Positions 51,976 to 63,182 of a DNA stretch of 64,000 nt are shown piece by piece; position 1 is the first letter of the stretch, and each line of letters begins with the position of its first letter. A program made the translations under genes and the position numbers. This stretch comes from Prauserella salsuginis. Its GTDB lineage: Bacteria > Actinomycetota > Actinomycetes > Mycobacteriales > Pseudonocardiaceae. The notes under the pieces are model-generated. The model was not told the origin of the DNA and made no database searches. It worked only from the letters and a program-made list of their open reading frames with translations. The stretch covers positions 434,001 to 498,000 of the forward strand of contig NZ_JANBBF010000011.1 of assembly GCF_024648885.1 (NCBI RefSeq), read 5' to 3'.

Positions 51976-52055
51976 CCGATCCAGCGACCCCGGATTCGGG
52001 CATGTGGGCCGTAGCCTGGGCCGGACTCGATCAGCAGACCTACGAGGGGACCGCT

Positions 52056-52877
52056 ATGCCCGTGATGCCCGCATCGCCGCGTTCCGGCGGTGTCCGTCCG
52101 GCCCGCCGCAGCTCGTCCGTGCTCGCCGCGCTCGCGCTGACGGCCCTGACGAGCGCCGCGCTGGTGCCGGCGACGGCGAGCGCCGCGGAACCGTACGTCG
52201 TGGGCGGCGAGGAGACGTCCGTGACCGACCACTCCTACGCCGTGTACCTCGTCGACGACGACGGTAGGCAGTTCTGCGGCGGTACGCTCACGTCGTCACG
52301 GAAGGTCGTCACCGCGGCACACTGCGCCGACGCACTGCCAGCCGACGAGCTCGGCGTCGTCGCGGGTAGGCAGGACACACGCACCGACCGTGGCATCGAA
52401 GCCGGTGTCCGCGACGTGTGGATCGAGCCGAGCTATCAGAACCCCGTGTCGGGCGGAGACATCGCCGTGCTCTCGCTCGACCGCACCGTGCCGTACCGCA
52501 CCGCGAAGGTCGCCGACTCCTCCGACTCGGAGAAGTACAGCGCCGGCACCGAGGCGACCGTCCTCGGCTGGGGCAGGGTGGACGAATCGGGCGAGCGGTC
52601 GCACACCCTGCGTTCGGCCGACGTTCCCGTCGTCGCCGACGACACGTGCTCGCAGGCCTACGACGAGTACGACCCTGAGTCGATGGTCTGCGCCGGTTAT
52701 CCGGACGGCGGCACGGACGCCTGTCAGGGCGATTCGGGCGGTCCGCTGATGGTCGGCGACACGCTCATCGGCGTGGTGTCGTGGGGCGAGGGCTGCGCCA
52801 GGCCGGGTAAGCCGGGGGTCTACACCCGTGTCTCGACGTTCGAACCGCAGCTCGGGGGTCAGGGCGTCGACTCCTGA
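52056..52877 (+). CDS. secreted trypsin-like serine protease
   Basis: This 273-residue S1 protease has a 40-residue N-terminal signal peptide (basic start, hydrophobic SVLAALALTALTSAALVPATASA). A short mature start YVVGGEE resembles the IVGG of trypsin. The catalytic triad is His in TAAHC, Asp in GGDIAVLSL and Ser in GDSGGPL, and a D at the DACQGDSGG position predicts trypsin-like specificity for Arg/Lys. Paired cysteines fit disulfides. It ends at a strong terminator. Confidence 0.92.
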   Translation: MPVMPASPRSGGVRPARRSSSVLAALALTALTSAALVPATASAAEPYVVGGEETSVTDHSYAVYLVDDDGRQFCGGTLTSSRKVVTAAHCADALPADELGVVAGRQDTRTDRGIEAGVRDVWIEPSYQNPVSGGDIAVLSLDRTVPYRTAKVADSSDSEKYSAGTEATVLGWGRVDESGERSHTLRSADVPVVADDTCSQAYDEYDPESMVCAGYPDGGTDACQGDSGGPLMVGDTLIGVVSWGEGCARPGKPGVYTRVSTFEPQLGGQGVDS

Positions 52878-52887
52878 CCGTCGCCGG

Positions 52888-52926
52888 GCCGGCACTGCGG
52901 AGCTCCGCGGTGCCGGCGTGGGTTTT
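52888..52926 (+). terminator. rho-independent terminator after the protease gene
   Basis: GCCGGCAC (52888-52895) pairs with GTGCCGGC (52910-52917), with CGGAG/CTCCG inside, followed by GTGGGTTTT. Confidence 0.8.
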
Positions 52927-52951
52927 GGCACGGCCGTGTCACACTGGTCGG

Positions 52952-53386
52952 GTGACCGACCTGGTGGCTCGCCGCGGCCCGGATCTGACGGCCGCCGAAC
53001 TGTACGACCTGCTCCGGCTACGCGTGGACGTGTTCGTCGTGGAGCAGAACTGCCCCTACGGCGAGATCGACGGCCTGGATCTACTGCCGACGACATGGCA
53101 TCTGTGGGCGCCCGGCGACGCGGGAGCCGCCGGTTGCCTGCGGGTGCTGGCCGAACCGGGCGGCGTCGCCCGAGTCGGCCGGGTGGTGACGGCCCCGTCC
53201 GCGCGGGGCACCGGCCTCGGTGCGCGGCTCATGGACGCGGCGGTCCAGTACATCGGCGATGTGGAGTCGGTGCTCAACGCCCAGACCTACGCGCAGGGCT
53301 TCTACGCGCGGTTCGGCTACGAACCCGAGGGTGAGGAGTTCGACGAGGACGGCATTCCCCACATCGCCATGCGCCGGAAGGCGTGA
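52952..53386 (+). CDS. ElaA-type GNAT acetyltransferase
   Basis: This 144-residue GNAT is of the ElaA family: LYDLLRLRVDVFVVEQNCPYGEIDGLD at the N terminus is the family signature, VGRVVTAPSARGTGLGARLM is the acetyl-CoA loop, and AQTYAQGFYARFGYEPEGEEFDEDGIPH the conserved end. The substrate is unknown. The GTG at 52952 lies 7 nt after CACACT and is probably read from a leaderless transcript. Confidence 0.9.
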   Translation: MTDLVARRGPDLTAAELYDLLRLRVDVFVVEQNCPYGEIDGLDLLPTTWHLWAPGDAGAAGCLRVLAEPGGVARVGRVVTAPSARGTGLGARLMDAAVQYIGDVESVLNAQTYAQGFYARFGYEPEGEEFDEDGIPHIAMRRKA

Positions 53387-53418
53387 CCGGCGCGGCGCCG
53401 GACCGTCTGGCCCATTGG

Positions 53419-53548
53419 CCCAGCGCCGGAAAGCTTGCTGAGAACCCAGCGCCGGGAGGCTTGCTCACAGGCCCAGCGCCGGAAGGCTTGCTGAGAGGTC
53501 CACCGCCGGGAACTCGTTCATAGACCGAGCGCTGGACGCTTGCTGATG
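53419..53548 (+). repeat. tandem array of about 27-bp units
   Basis: Five units of the type CCCAGCGCCGGAAGGCTTGC plus a variable tail; the first three are close copies, the last two diverged. It begins right after the ElaA-type gene. Confidence 0.8.
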
Positions 53549-53609
53549 ACAGAGCGCGGGTCTACCGAGCGGTCCAGTGTTCGGATTTCTGCGTTGCCCC
53601 GGCGGGCCG

Positions 53610-53667
53610 GATGCAGAACACGCGGTGCTGGATGCGGAACACGCGGTGCTGGATGCAGAACACGCGA
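53610..53667 (+). repeat. 21-bp tandem array (GATGCAGAACACGCGGTGCTG)
   Basis: Units at 53610, 53631 and 53652 (the last partial), with a single base change between the first two. The period, and the AACACG core followed by CTGGAT, resemble the array at 50299. Confidence 0.85.
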
Positions 53668-53700
53668 GGGATGTGCTGCGGGCTTCGGTACCGTGGATGA

Positions 53701-53988
53701 ATGCCTCGACGTCATCGCCGATCGCGGGACGAGCGTCCGCGTCCCGCCGTGAGCGGGTGGGCGCGATCCGAGTCCGCCGAGGACGGTGACTGGCTCGTGC
53801 GCACCGTGCCGGGCGCGCAGGCGACGAAGATGTACCGCTGCCCGGGGTGTGATCACGAGATCCGGCCCGGCGTCCCGCACGTCGTGGCGTGGCCCGCCGA
53901 TGAGACTGGTTCGGTGGTCGATCGCAGGCACTGGCACAACGGCTGTTGGCAGGCGCGCGGTCGCCGCGGCCCGACCCGCCGCCGCTGA
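53701..53988 (+). CDS. conserved actinobacterial small zinc-ribbon-like protein
   Basis: This 95-residue protein is conserved in actinomycetes (from memory, often labelled ATP/GTP-binding protein without evidence). It starts MPRRHRRSR and has YRCPGCDHEIRPGVPHVVAWP and a later RRHWHNGCW. The CPGC pair with the downstream His and Cys could bind zinc. A -10 box TACCGT ends exactly 6 nt before the ATG, so the mRNA is leaderless. It precedes the hydrolase gene at 54104 in the same orientation. The function is unknown. Confidence 0.85.
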   Translation: MPRRHRRSRDERPRPAVSGWARSESAEDGDWLVRTVPGAQATKMYRCPGCDHEIRPGVPHVVAWPADETGSVVDRRHWHNGCWQARGRRGPTRRR

Positions 53989-54103
53989 GCCCGACCGCCG
54001 CTGAGCCCGACCCGCCGTCGCTGAGCACGTCCCGCCGACGACCGGACGCGCCGAGCGATCGCCGCCTCGCCGAGGTGGCGGGTGATCGGGAACAATCGCC
54101 GCC

Positions 54104-54949
54104 ATGGCGGACCTTCCCCTCGTACTCCTGCACGCGTACCCGCTCGACGCGCGGATGTGGAACGCCGTCCGCGGCCAGTTGTCGGCCCGCACCCGCGTGA
54201 TCACGCCCGATCAGCGCGGTATGGGCCGCAGTCCCTTCCCGGACGCCCCGACCTCGAACGGCGACTCGCCCGCCTCGGCCACGACCGCTTCGAACGGAGC
54301 CGTCTCCGGCGCGGTCGCCTCGGGGAGCGCCGGCCAGCCGGACCGGGAGCCGAATCTCGACGACGCGGCCCGCGATGTCGTGGCGCTGCTCGACCGGCTC
54401 GAGATCGACCGGGTGGTGCTCGGCGGCTGCTCGATGGGCGGGTACCTGACCATGGCTGTGCTGCGGGCGGCACCCGAGCGGGTCGGCGGGCTCGTGCTCA
54501 TCGACACGAAGGCCGAGGCCGACACCGATGAGGCGCGCGCGAACCGGTTGTCGGTCGCGGACCGGGCCGAAGCCGAGGGCATCACGGGCTGGCTCGCCGA
54601 CGCGACGGTGCCCGCACTGCTGTCCGACTCCACTCGCGAGCGGCAGCCCGAGGTCGAGGCGCTCGTCCGCGAACTCGTCGACTCGCAGCAGCCCTCGGGA
54701 GTCGCCTGGGCCCAGCGCGCCATGGCCGCGCGGCCGGACTCCACCGACACCCTCCGCGCCGCGGACGTCCCCGCGCTGGTGCTCGTGGGGGAGCGGGACG
54801 GGCTCACGCCGCCGGACGCCGCCAGGGCGATGGCCGACGTGCTGCCCGCCGCGCGACTCGAAACGATCCCGGAGGCCGGTCACCTCACACCGCTCGAGGC
54901 GCCCGAGGCCGTGGCCAAGGCGATCACCGACTGGTATCCGGCGGGGTGA
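54104..54949 (+). CDS. alpha/beta hydrolase
   Basis: This 281-residue alpha/beta-hydrolase-fold protein has the opening LVLLHAYPLDARMW with the oxyanion-hole region, DQRGMGRS, the nucleophile elbow GGCSMGGYL (Ser about residue 108), the acid in LVGERDGLTPP and the His in EAGHLTPLEAPE. A 35-residue Ala/Ser-rich insert at about residues 45-80 is unusual. Its substrate is unknown; the family includes esterases and enol-lactone hydrolases. The last 26 bp overlap the convergent kinase-like gene. Confidence 0.86.
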   Translation: MADLPLVLLHAYPLDARMWNAVRGQLSARTRVITPDQRGMGRSPFPDAPTSNGDSPASATTASNGAVSGAVASGSAGQPDREPNLDDAARDVVALLDRLEIDRVVLGGCSMGGYLTMAVLRAAPERVGGLVLIDTKAEADTDEARANRLSVADRAEAEGITGWLADATVPALLSDSTRERQPEVEALVRELVDSQQPSGVAWAQRAMAARPDSTDTLRAADVPALVLVGERDGLTPPDAARAMADVLPAARLETIPEAGHLTPLEAPEAVAKAITDWYPAG

Positions 54950-55802
54950 GGTACGCGGCGAGCGCCTCGCGTGCCCGCCGCCGCTCCTGACTGCCGGTGG
55001 GCGAGCCGCGCGCCAGCAGCATCCGCCAGCAGACGCCGTACAACCTGCGCAGCGCGATGAACGGCGCCAGCGCGTCGGAGTCGGGGGCGTCCGGGTAGGC
55101 GGCCACCGCGGCGGCGCCGTCGAGCAGACTCGTCCGCCGCAGTACGGCCAGATCCCACGCGACCGGGCCGAACCAGGTGTCCTCGAAGTCGGTCCACAGC
55201 AGGCCCCGTGGTGTGGTGAGCAGGTTGCCGGGGTGCGCATCGCCGTGGAGCGCCTGACCGTGAAGTGCCTGATTCCGCCCCGGCGCTTCCGCCGCTGCAC
55301 GCGCGAGCCGGTCGAGGTCGGTCCGCAGACCGTCCGGTACGTCGTCGCCCAGGAGGTGCAGCAGCTGCCGCGCCTCGGCCACGGGGCCGTCGGACGGCAG
55401 GTCACCGGGGTAACCGCGGGCTGCCGCATGGACCTGCTCGAGGGTGTAGGCCACCTCGGCGGGCGCCGGTACCGCCGACCGATCGTGACGGACATAACGC
55501 CAGAACGTCACCGCATCCCCACCCGCGCCGTGCGGGCCCGGCGGCGGGTCCGACGACGGTGGCACCACGGGCGCACCGGCCCGCGCGAGGAACCCGGCGA
55601 GCCGGACCTCCCTGGCGAGTGCCGCACCAGGATCGGACCGCAGTGACGCCGTCGCACCGGGCGTCCGTGCGACCACGTCACCCAGTCTGACCAGGAGATT
55701 CGATCCCGAGGCGAGTATCTCCGGCTCGTCGGTGCGCACCCCGAACCGGCGGGCCGTGTCCAGGACGGCGGCAAGTCGAGGGGGCACCGATCGGGCACTC
55801 AT
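54924..55802 (-). CDS. aminoglycoside phosphotransferase-like kinase family protein
   Basis: This 292-residue APH/choline-kinase-fold protein has the catalytic loop LHGDAHPGNLL (about residues 183-193) and the metal-binding TDFED that follows. The N-lobe is short. Such proteins phosphorylate small molecules, and only a few confer drug resistance. Nothing here identifies the substrate. It is divergent from ctaD across a palindrome and overlaps the hydrolase at its 3' end. Confidence 0.84.
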   Translation of the reverse strand: MSARSVPPRLAAVLDTARRFGVRTDEPEILASGSNLLVRLGDVVARTPGATASLRSDPGAALAREVRLAGFLARAGAPVVPPSSDPPPGPHGAGGDAVTFWRYVRHDRSAVPAPAEVAYTLEQVHAAARGYPGDLPSDGPVAEARQLLHLLGDDVPDGLRTDLDRLARAAAEAPGRNQALHGQALHGDAHPGNLLTTPRGLLWTDFEDTWFGPVAWDLAVLRRTSLLDGAAAVAAYPDAPDSDALAPFIALRRLYGVCWRMLLARGSPTGSQERRRAREALAAYLTPPDTSR

Positions 55803-55844
55803 GACGTGATGTTCGCAGCCGCGGGAACCATCGAAACTCGCGAC

Positions 55845-55864
55845 GGCTACGATCTGTCGTAGCC
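55845..55864. promoter_or_regulatory. perfect palindrome upstream of ctaD
   Basis: GGCTACGA (55845-55852) and TCGTAGCC (55857-55864) form a 20-bp inverted repeat with a TCTG centre. It contains TACGAT, a possible ctaD -10 box, and lies about 60 bp before the start. Confidence 0.55.
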
Positions 55865-55923
55865 AACGTGGGTCCCCGCCCGTGGCGCAGCAAGGATCGG
55901 GGTTCGAAGTGCAGGAGGCAGGA

Positions 55924-59698
<3,775 letters not shown>

Positions 59699-59884
59699 CC
59701 CGACACCCACCTTTCGGGATCAACCCCGCCCGCCCAGCCTCCGGGGCCGCGTCGCTCGACGCCGGGCGTCTCCGGCCGGCCGCTGGCCGACGCGTCCGTC
59801 ACGGCCCTGTTGCCGGTTCGGCAACGGAACTCGCCGTGGTGGCAGCCGCCGTGGCAGGGTGCGAACCGGAGGTGATCGGCGGCG

Positions 59885-60514
59885 ATGGACGGGACGTTCG
59901 ACCGCGACTTCTGGGAGCGGCGCTGGGATCAGGTGGTGCGGGAACATCCGGATGCGATCGCGCGTCGCCCGCCCAACGCGCACCTGCTCGCCGAGGCAGG
60001 CGACCTGCGCCCTGGGGCCGCGCTGGACGCGGGCTGCGGCCACGGCGGCGAGGCCGTGTGGCTGGCGTCGACAGGATGGCGGGTCACGGCCGTCGACTTC
60101 TCGCCGACTGCGCTCGACGCAGGTCGGGCGATGGCGGCCGGGTTGGGCGCCGACGTCGCGGAGCGGATCAACTGGGAGGAAGCCGACCTCGGGACGTGGA
60201 GCCCGCCGCCGGGCCGGTACGACCTCGTGACGAGCCTGTACGTGCACATCGACGGTTCGGTGGGCGAGTTCGTCACGCGGCTCGCCGGCGGCGTCGCGCC
60301 CGGCGGCACCCTGCTGCTGGTCGGCCACCGCCCGGTGGATCCGGAGACCGGTGCCGACACCCCGGCGGCCGGACAGGTCCAGGTGTCGGTCGACGAGACG
60401 ACCGCCGCGCTCGACGCTCTCGGCGGCTGGCGTATCGAGGTGGCCGAGCAGCGCAGGCGCGCGGCCGAGGGCAGCGGCGTCGACGCCGTCGTCCGTGCCC
60501 TCGCGCCAGGGTGA
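59885..60514 (+). CDS. class I SAM-dependent methyltransferase
   Basis: This 209-residue Methyltransf_25-type enzyme opens FDRDFWERRWDQVVREHP, with motif I ALDAGCGHGGEAVWL (about residues 46-60), VTAVDFSPTAL and a YDLVTSLYVH motif. It resembles small-thiol or tellurite/thiopurine-type methyltransferases. The acceptor is unknown. ATG 59885 is preceded by GGAGG about 13 bp upstream. It ends convergently with the small gene at 60524. Confidence 0.82.
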   Translation: MDGTFDRDFWERRWDQVVREHPDAIARRPPNAHLLAEAGDLRPGAALDAGCGHGGEAVWLASTGWRVTAVDFSPTALDAGRAMAAGLGADVAERINWEEADLGTWSPPPGRYDLVTSLYVHIDGSVGEFVTRLAGGVAPGGTLLLVGHRPVDPETGADTPAAGQVQVSVDETTAALDALGGWRIEVAEQRRRAAEGSGVDAVVRALAPG

Positions 60515-60523
60515 CGGGACGGC

Positions 60524-60904
60524 TCAGGCCGAGTTCTCGCCCGCTTTCCACACGACGTAAGCCTGGTCGGCGTCGGTGGTCATCGCCTCGACGAAGGTCT
60601 CGTGGTCGAACCCGGGCAGCGTCTGCAACCGCTCGATGAGCGCATCCGCGGCCGGGTCACCGCTCGGCACGGCGGTGCCGGTGCCGTCGGCCGCCGCGAG
60701 CATCAGGAAGACGTCCTCGTCCGACAGTCCCTCGGGGATCACACGGACGACCACGGCTGCGAGGTCGTCCCAGTCGACCCGCTCCTCGGAGCCGTCGGCG
60801 AGCTGCCGCCGGACACCGGTGTCGTCGACACTGACGGCGCGGGAATGGGCGGTGGAGGAATCGGGGGACACGAACTCTCCCTTGGGCTCGGGGGTGGCGT
60901 TCAC
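60524..60904 (-). CDS. conserved actinobacterial hypothetical protein
   Basis: This 126-residue acidic soluble protein has no signal or membrane segment. Recognisable features are the central VDWDDLAAVVVRVIPEGLSDEDVFLMLAAADGTG, the PSGDPAADALIERLQTLPGF segment and the end YVVWKAG. The GTG start overlaps the dinG stop by GTGA, so the two are co-translated. I recognise it as a recurrent actinobacterial neighbour but not as a family with known function. Confidence 0.78.
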   Translation of the reverse strand: MNATPEPKGEFVSPDSSTAHSRAVSVDDTGVRRQLADGSEERVDWDDLAAVVVRVIPEGLSDEDVFLMLAAADGTGTAVPSGDPAADALIERLQTLPGFDHETFVEAMTTDADQAYVVWKAGENSA

Positions 60905-63003
60905 CGTAACGCGGTGGACGTGCTGGACCTTCCCGGGGCGGCGGCGTCGAGCCGCGTGAGCGCGTCACGCGCAACGGCGGGATCCTGCGTTGGCCAGAAC
61001 GGCGGAATCGAGGCGCGCAGAAAGCCGCCGTAGCGCGCGGTCGCGAGCCGCGAGTCGAGCACGGCGACGACGCCGCGGTCGTTGGACGACCGGTGCAGCC
61101 GGCCCGCGCCCTGGGCGAGCAGCAGCGCCGCGTGCGTGGCCGCGACCGTGAGGAATCCGTTGCCGCCCTTGGCCTCGATCGCGCGCTGCCTGGCCGAGGC
61201 CACCGGGTCGTCGGGCCGGGGGAACGGCAGTCGGTCGACGATCACCAGCTGCAGCGACGGCCCTGGCACGTCGACGCCCTGCCACAGCGACAACGTCCCG
61301 AGCAGGCACGTCCGCGGCTCCTCGGCGAACTGCGCCACGAGGGTCGACGTCGAGTCGTCGCCCTGGCACAGGATCTCGTAAGGGAGGCGTTCGCGGAGCT
61401 CCTCCGCGGCCCGTTTGGCGGCGCGCATCGACGAGAACAAGCCCAGCGTCCGCCCGCCCGCGGCCTCGACGAGCGCGGCGATCTCGTCGAGCGTGGCGTC
61501 GCCGAGGCCGTCGCGGCCCGGCGGCGGGAGGTGCTTGGCGACGTACAGGATGCCGTTGCGGCCGTAGTCGAACGGCGAACCGACGTCCAGTCCGCTCCAC
61601 CGGAGGCCGTCGTCGGCATCGTCGGCAGGGGCGGGCTTGTCGGTGGCGGTGCCGTCGTCGACGGGTACGGGCGTCGGTTCCGGGGGCAGCCCCCACTGGC
61701 GGGCGAGCGTGTCGAACCGGCCGCCGAGCGCGAGGGTCGCCGACGTCAGCACGGTCGTCGAGCGGGCGAACACGCGCTCGCGCAGCAGTCCTCCCACGGC
61801 AAGCGGTGCGACGTGCAGCGACGGCGGCCGCGGCGACGAGGAGTACGTGTCGTTGGAGATCCACACGACGTCGGGCCGGTTCGCCTGGTCGGCGTCGAAC
61901 GCGTCGACCAGCCGCACGGCGGTGTCGTGGATCTCCTCGACGGCCGACCGTGCCAGTTTGCGCGCCGTGGCCTCCTCGACGTCCTCCTTCCTCTCGCTGC
62001 CCAGTGCCGTCAGGCACGCGTGCGCGGCGTCGCGCACCACGGTGACCGCGCCGCCCAGCGCCTGCGGCAGCGTGTCGAGCCGTCCCGCGGGCAGGTCGTC
62101 GAGCACGAGTGCCAGGCCCTCGCCGGCTTCGAGGAGCCGGTCGGAGGTGTCGGCGTCGATGATGCGGCCGCAGCGCCGCGTGGCCGCCGAGACGGCCGAC
62201 GCGGTCAGCTCGGCCGTGGCCGCCGACGTGACCCGGTCGACCAGCTCGTGTGCCTCGTCGATGACGACGAGGTCGTGTTCGGGCAGCACCCGCTGCTCCT
62301 GGAGCGCGTCGATGGCCAGCAGCGCGTGGTTGGTCACGACGACGTCGACCCGCCCCGCGTCGGCGCGCGCCTTCTCGGCGAAGCAGTCGTCGCCGACGGG
62401 GCAGCGCGCGGCCCCGAGGCATTCGCGGGCACTCACCGACACCTGCCGCCACGCCTGCTCCGACACCCCGGGCACGAGCTCGGTGCGGTCGCCGGTCTCG
62501 GTCTCCGAGGACCACTCGTGCAGCCGTTTCACCTCGCGGCCGATGCGCGAGACGGTGAACGCGTCGAACAGGCCGCTGTCCTCGGGTTCCTCGGGGGCGC
62601 CGGAATGCACGCGGTGCATGCACAGGTAGTTGCGCCTGCCCTTGAGGATCGCGAACGTCGGTTCACGCCCGAGTGGCTTCTTCAGTGCTTTCGCCAGCCG
62701 CGGGAGGTCACGGTCGACGAGCTGGTTCTGCAACGCGATCGTCGCCGTCGACACGACGACCGTGGTGTGCTGTTCGACGGCGTACCTGATCGCGGGCACG
62801 AGGTAGGCCAGCGACTTGCCCGTGCCGGTGCCCGCCTGCACGGCGAGGTGTTCGCCGGTGCGGATCGCCCGCGCGACGGCCTCGGCCATGCGCACCTGTC
62901 CGTCGCGCTCGGTGCCGCCGACCGCTTCGACGGCGTCGGTGAGCAGCTCACGGACGCCGGGCAGCGCGCGGGTCTTCTGCAGGGTGCTGATCTCGGCGGG
63001 CAC
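60901..63003 (-). CDS. dinG: ATP-dependent DNA helicase, DinG/XPD family
   Basis: This 700-residue superfamily 2 Fe-S helicase has Walker A QAGTGTGKS (residues 56-64), DEAH in VVIDEAHELVDR, and four-cysteine Fe-S cluster candidates in CLGAARCPVGDDC and nearby. The C-terminal helicase motifs LLGTLSLWQGVDVPG and QGAGRLHRSSNDRG are intact. It acts in DNA repair and R-loop or structured-DNA removal. The GTG at 63003 follows TAAGGT at 8 nt (leaderless), which argues against the 19 extra upstream codons. It is the first gene of a two-gene unit. Confidence 0.92.
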   Translation of the reverse strand: MPAEISTLQKTRALPGVRELLTDAVEAVGGTERDGQVRMAEAVARAIRTGEHLAVQAGTGTGKSLAYLVPAIRYAVEQHTTVVVSTATIALQNQLVDRDLPRLAKALKKPLGREPTFAILKGRRNYLCMHRVHSGAPEEPEDSGLFDAFTVSRIGREVKRLHEWSSETETGDRTELVPGVSEQAWRQVSVSARECLGAARCPVGDDCFAEKARADAGRVDVVVTNHALLAIDALQEQRVLPEHDLVVIDEAHELVDRVTSAATAELTASAVSAATRRCGRIIDADTSDRLLEAGEGLALVLDDLPAGRLDTLPQALGGAVTVVRDAAHACLTALGSERKEDVEEATARKLARSAVEEIHDTAVRLVDAFDADQANRPDVVWISNDTYSSSPRPPSLHVAPLAVGGLLRERVFARSTTVLTSATLALGGRFDTLARQWGLPPEPTPVPVDDGTATDKPAPADDADDGLRWSGLDVGSPFDYGRNGILYVAKHLPPPGRDGLGDATLDEIAALVEAAGGRTLGLFSSMRAAKRAAEELRERLPYEILCQGDDSTSTLVAQFAEEPRTCLLGTLSLWQGVDVPGPSLQLVIVDRLPFPRPDDPVASARQRAIEAKGGNGFLTVAATHAALLLAQGAGRLHRSSNDRGVVAVLDSRLATARYGGFLRASIPPFWPTQDPAVARDALTRLDAAAPGRSSTSTALR

Positions 63004-63182
63004 GGAGCGCAACCTTACCGATGGAGACCGACGGTCGGCGCGACCGATGCTGTCGGGCACGCGCTGTCGGGAACGACCGCGCGGTCACACGGCCGGGTGG
63101 TCTGGGCCGGGCCGGGTCAGGCTCGGGTGTGCGGCTGCCGATGTCGGGGATGCGCCAGTCACGATTCGGGAGGACGTCACAC

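Larger units (their letters stand above)
53387..53700. other. 314-bp gap with two tandem arrays
   Basis: There is no gene. It has about five diverged 27-bp units (53419-53548) and two and a half 21-bp units (53610-53667), then the -10 box TACCGT (53689-53694) of the next gene. Confidence 0.7.

Noticed and set aside
54924-55802. Aminoglycoside resistance gene
   Set aside because: The fold motifs are general to the APH/choline kinase superfamily; nothing specific to known resistance enzymes is visible.
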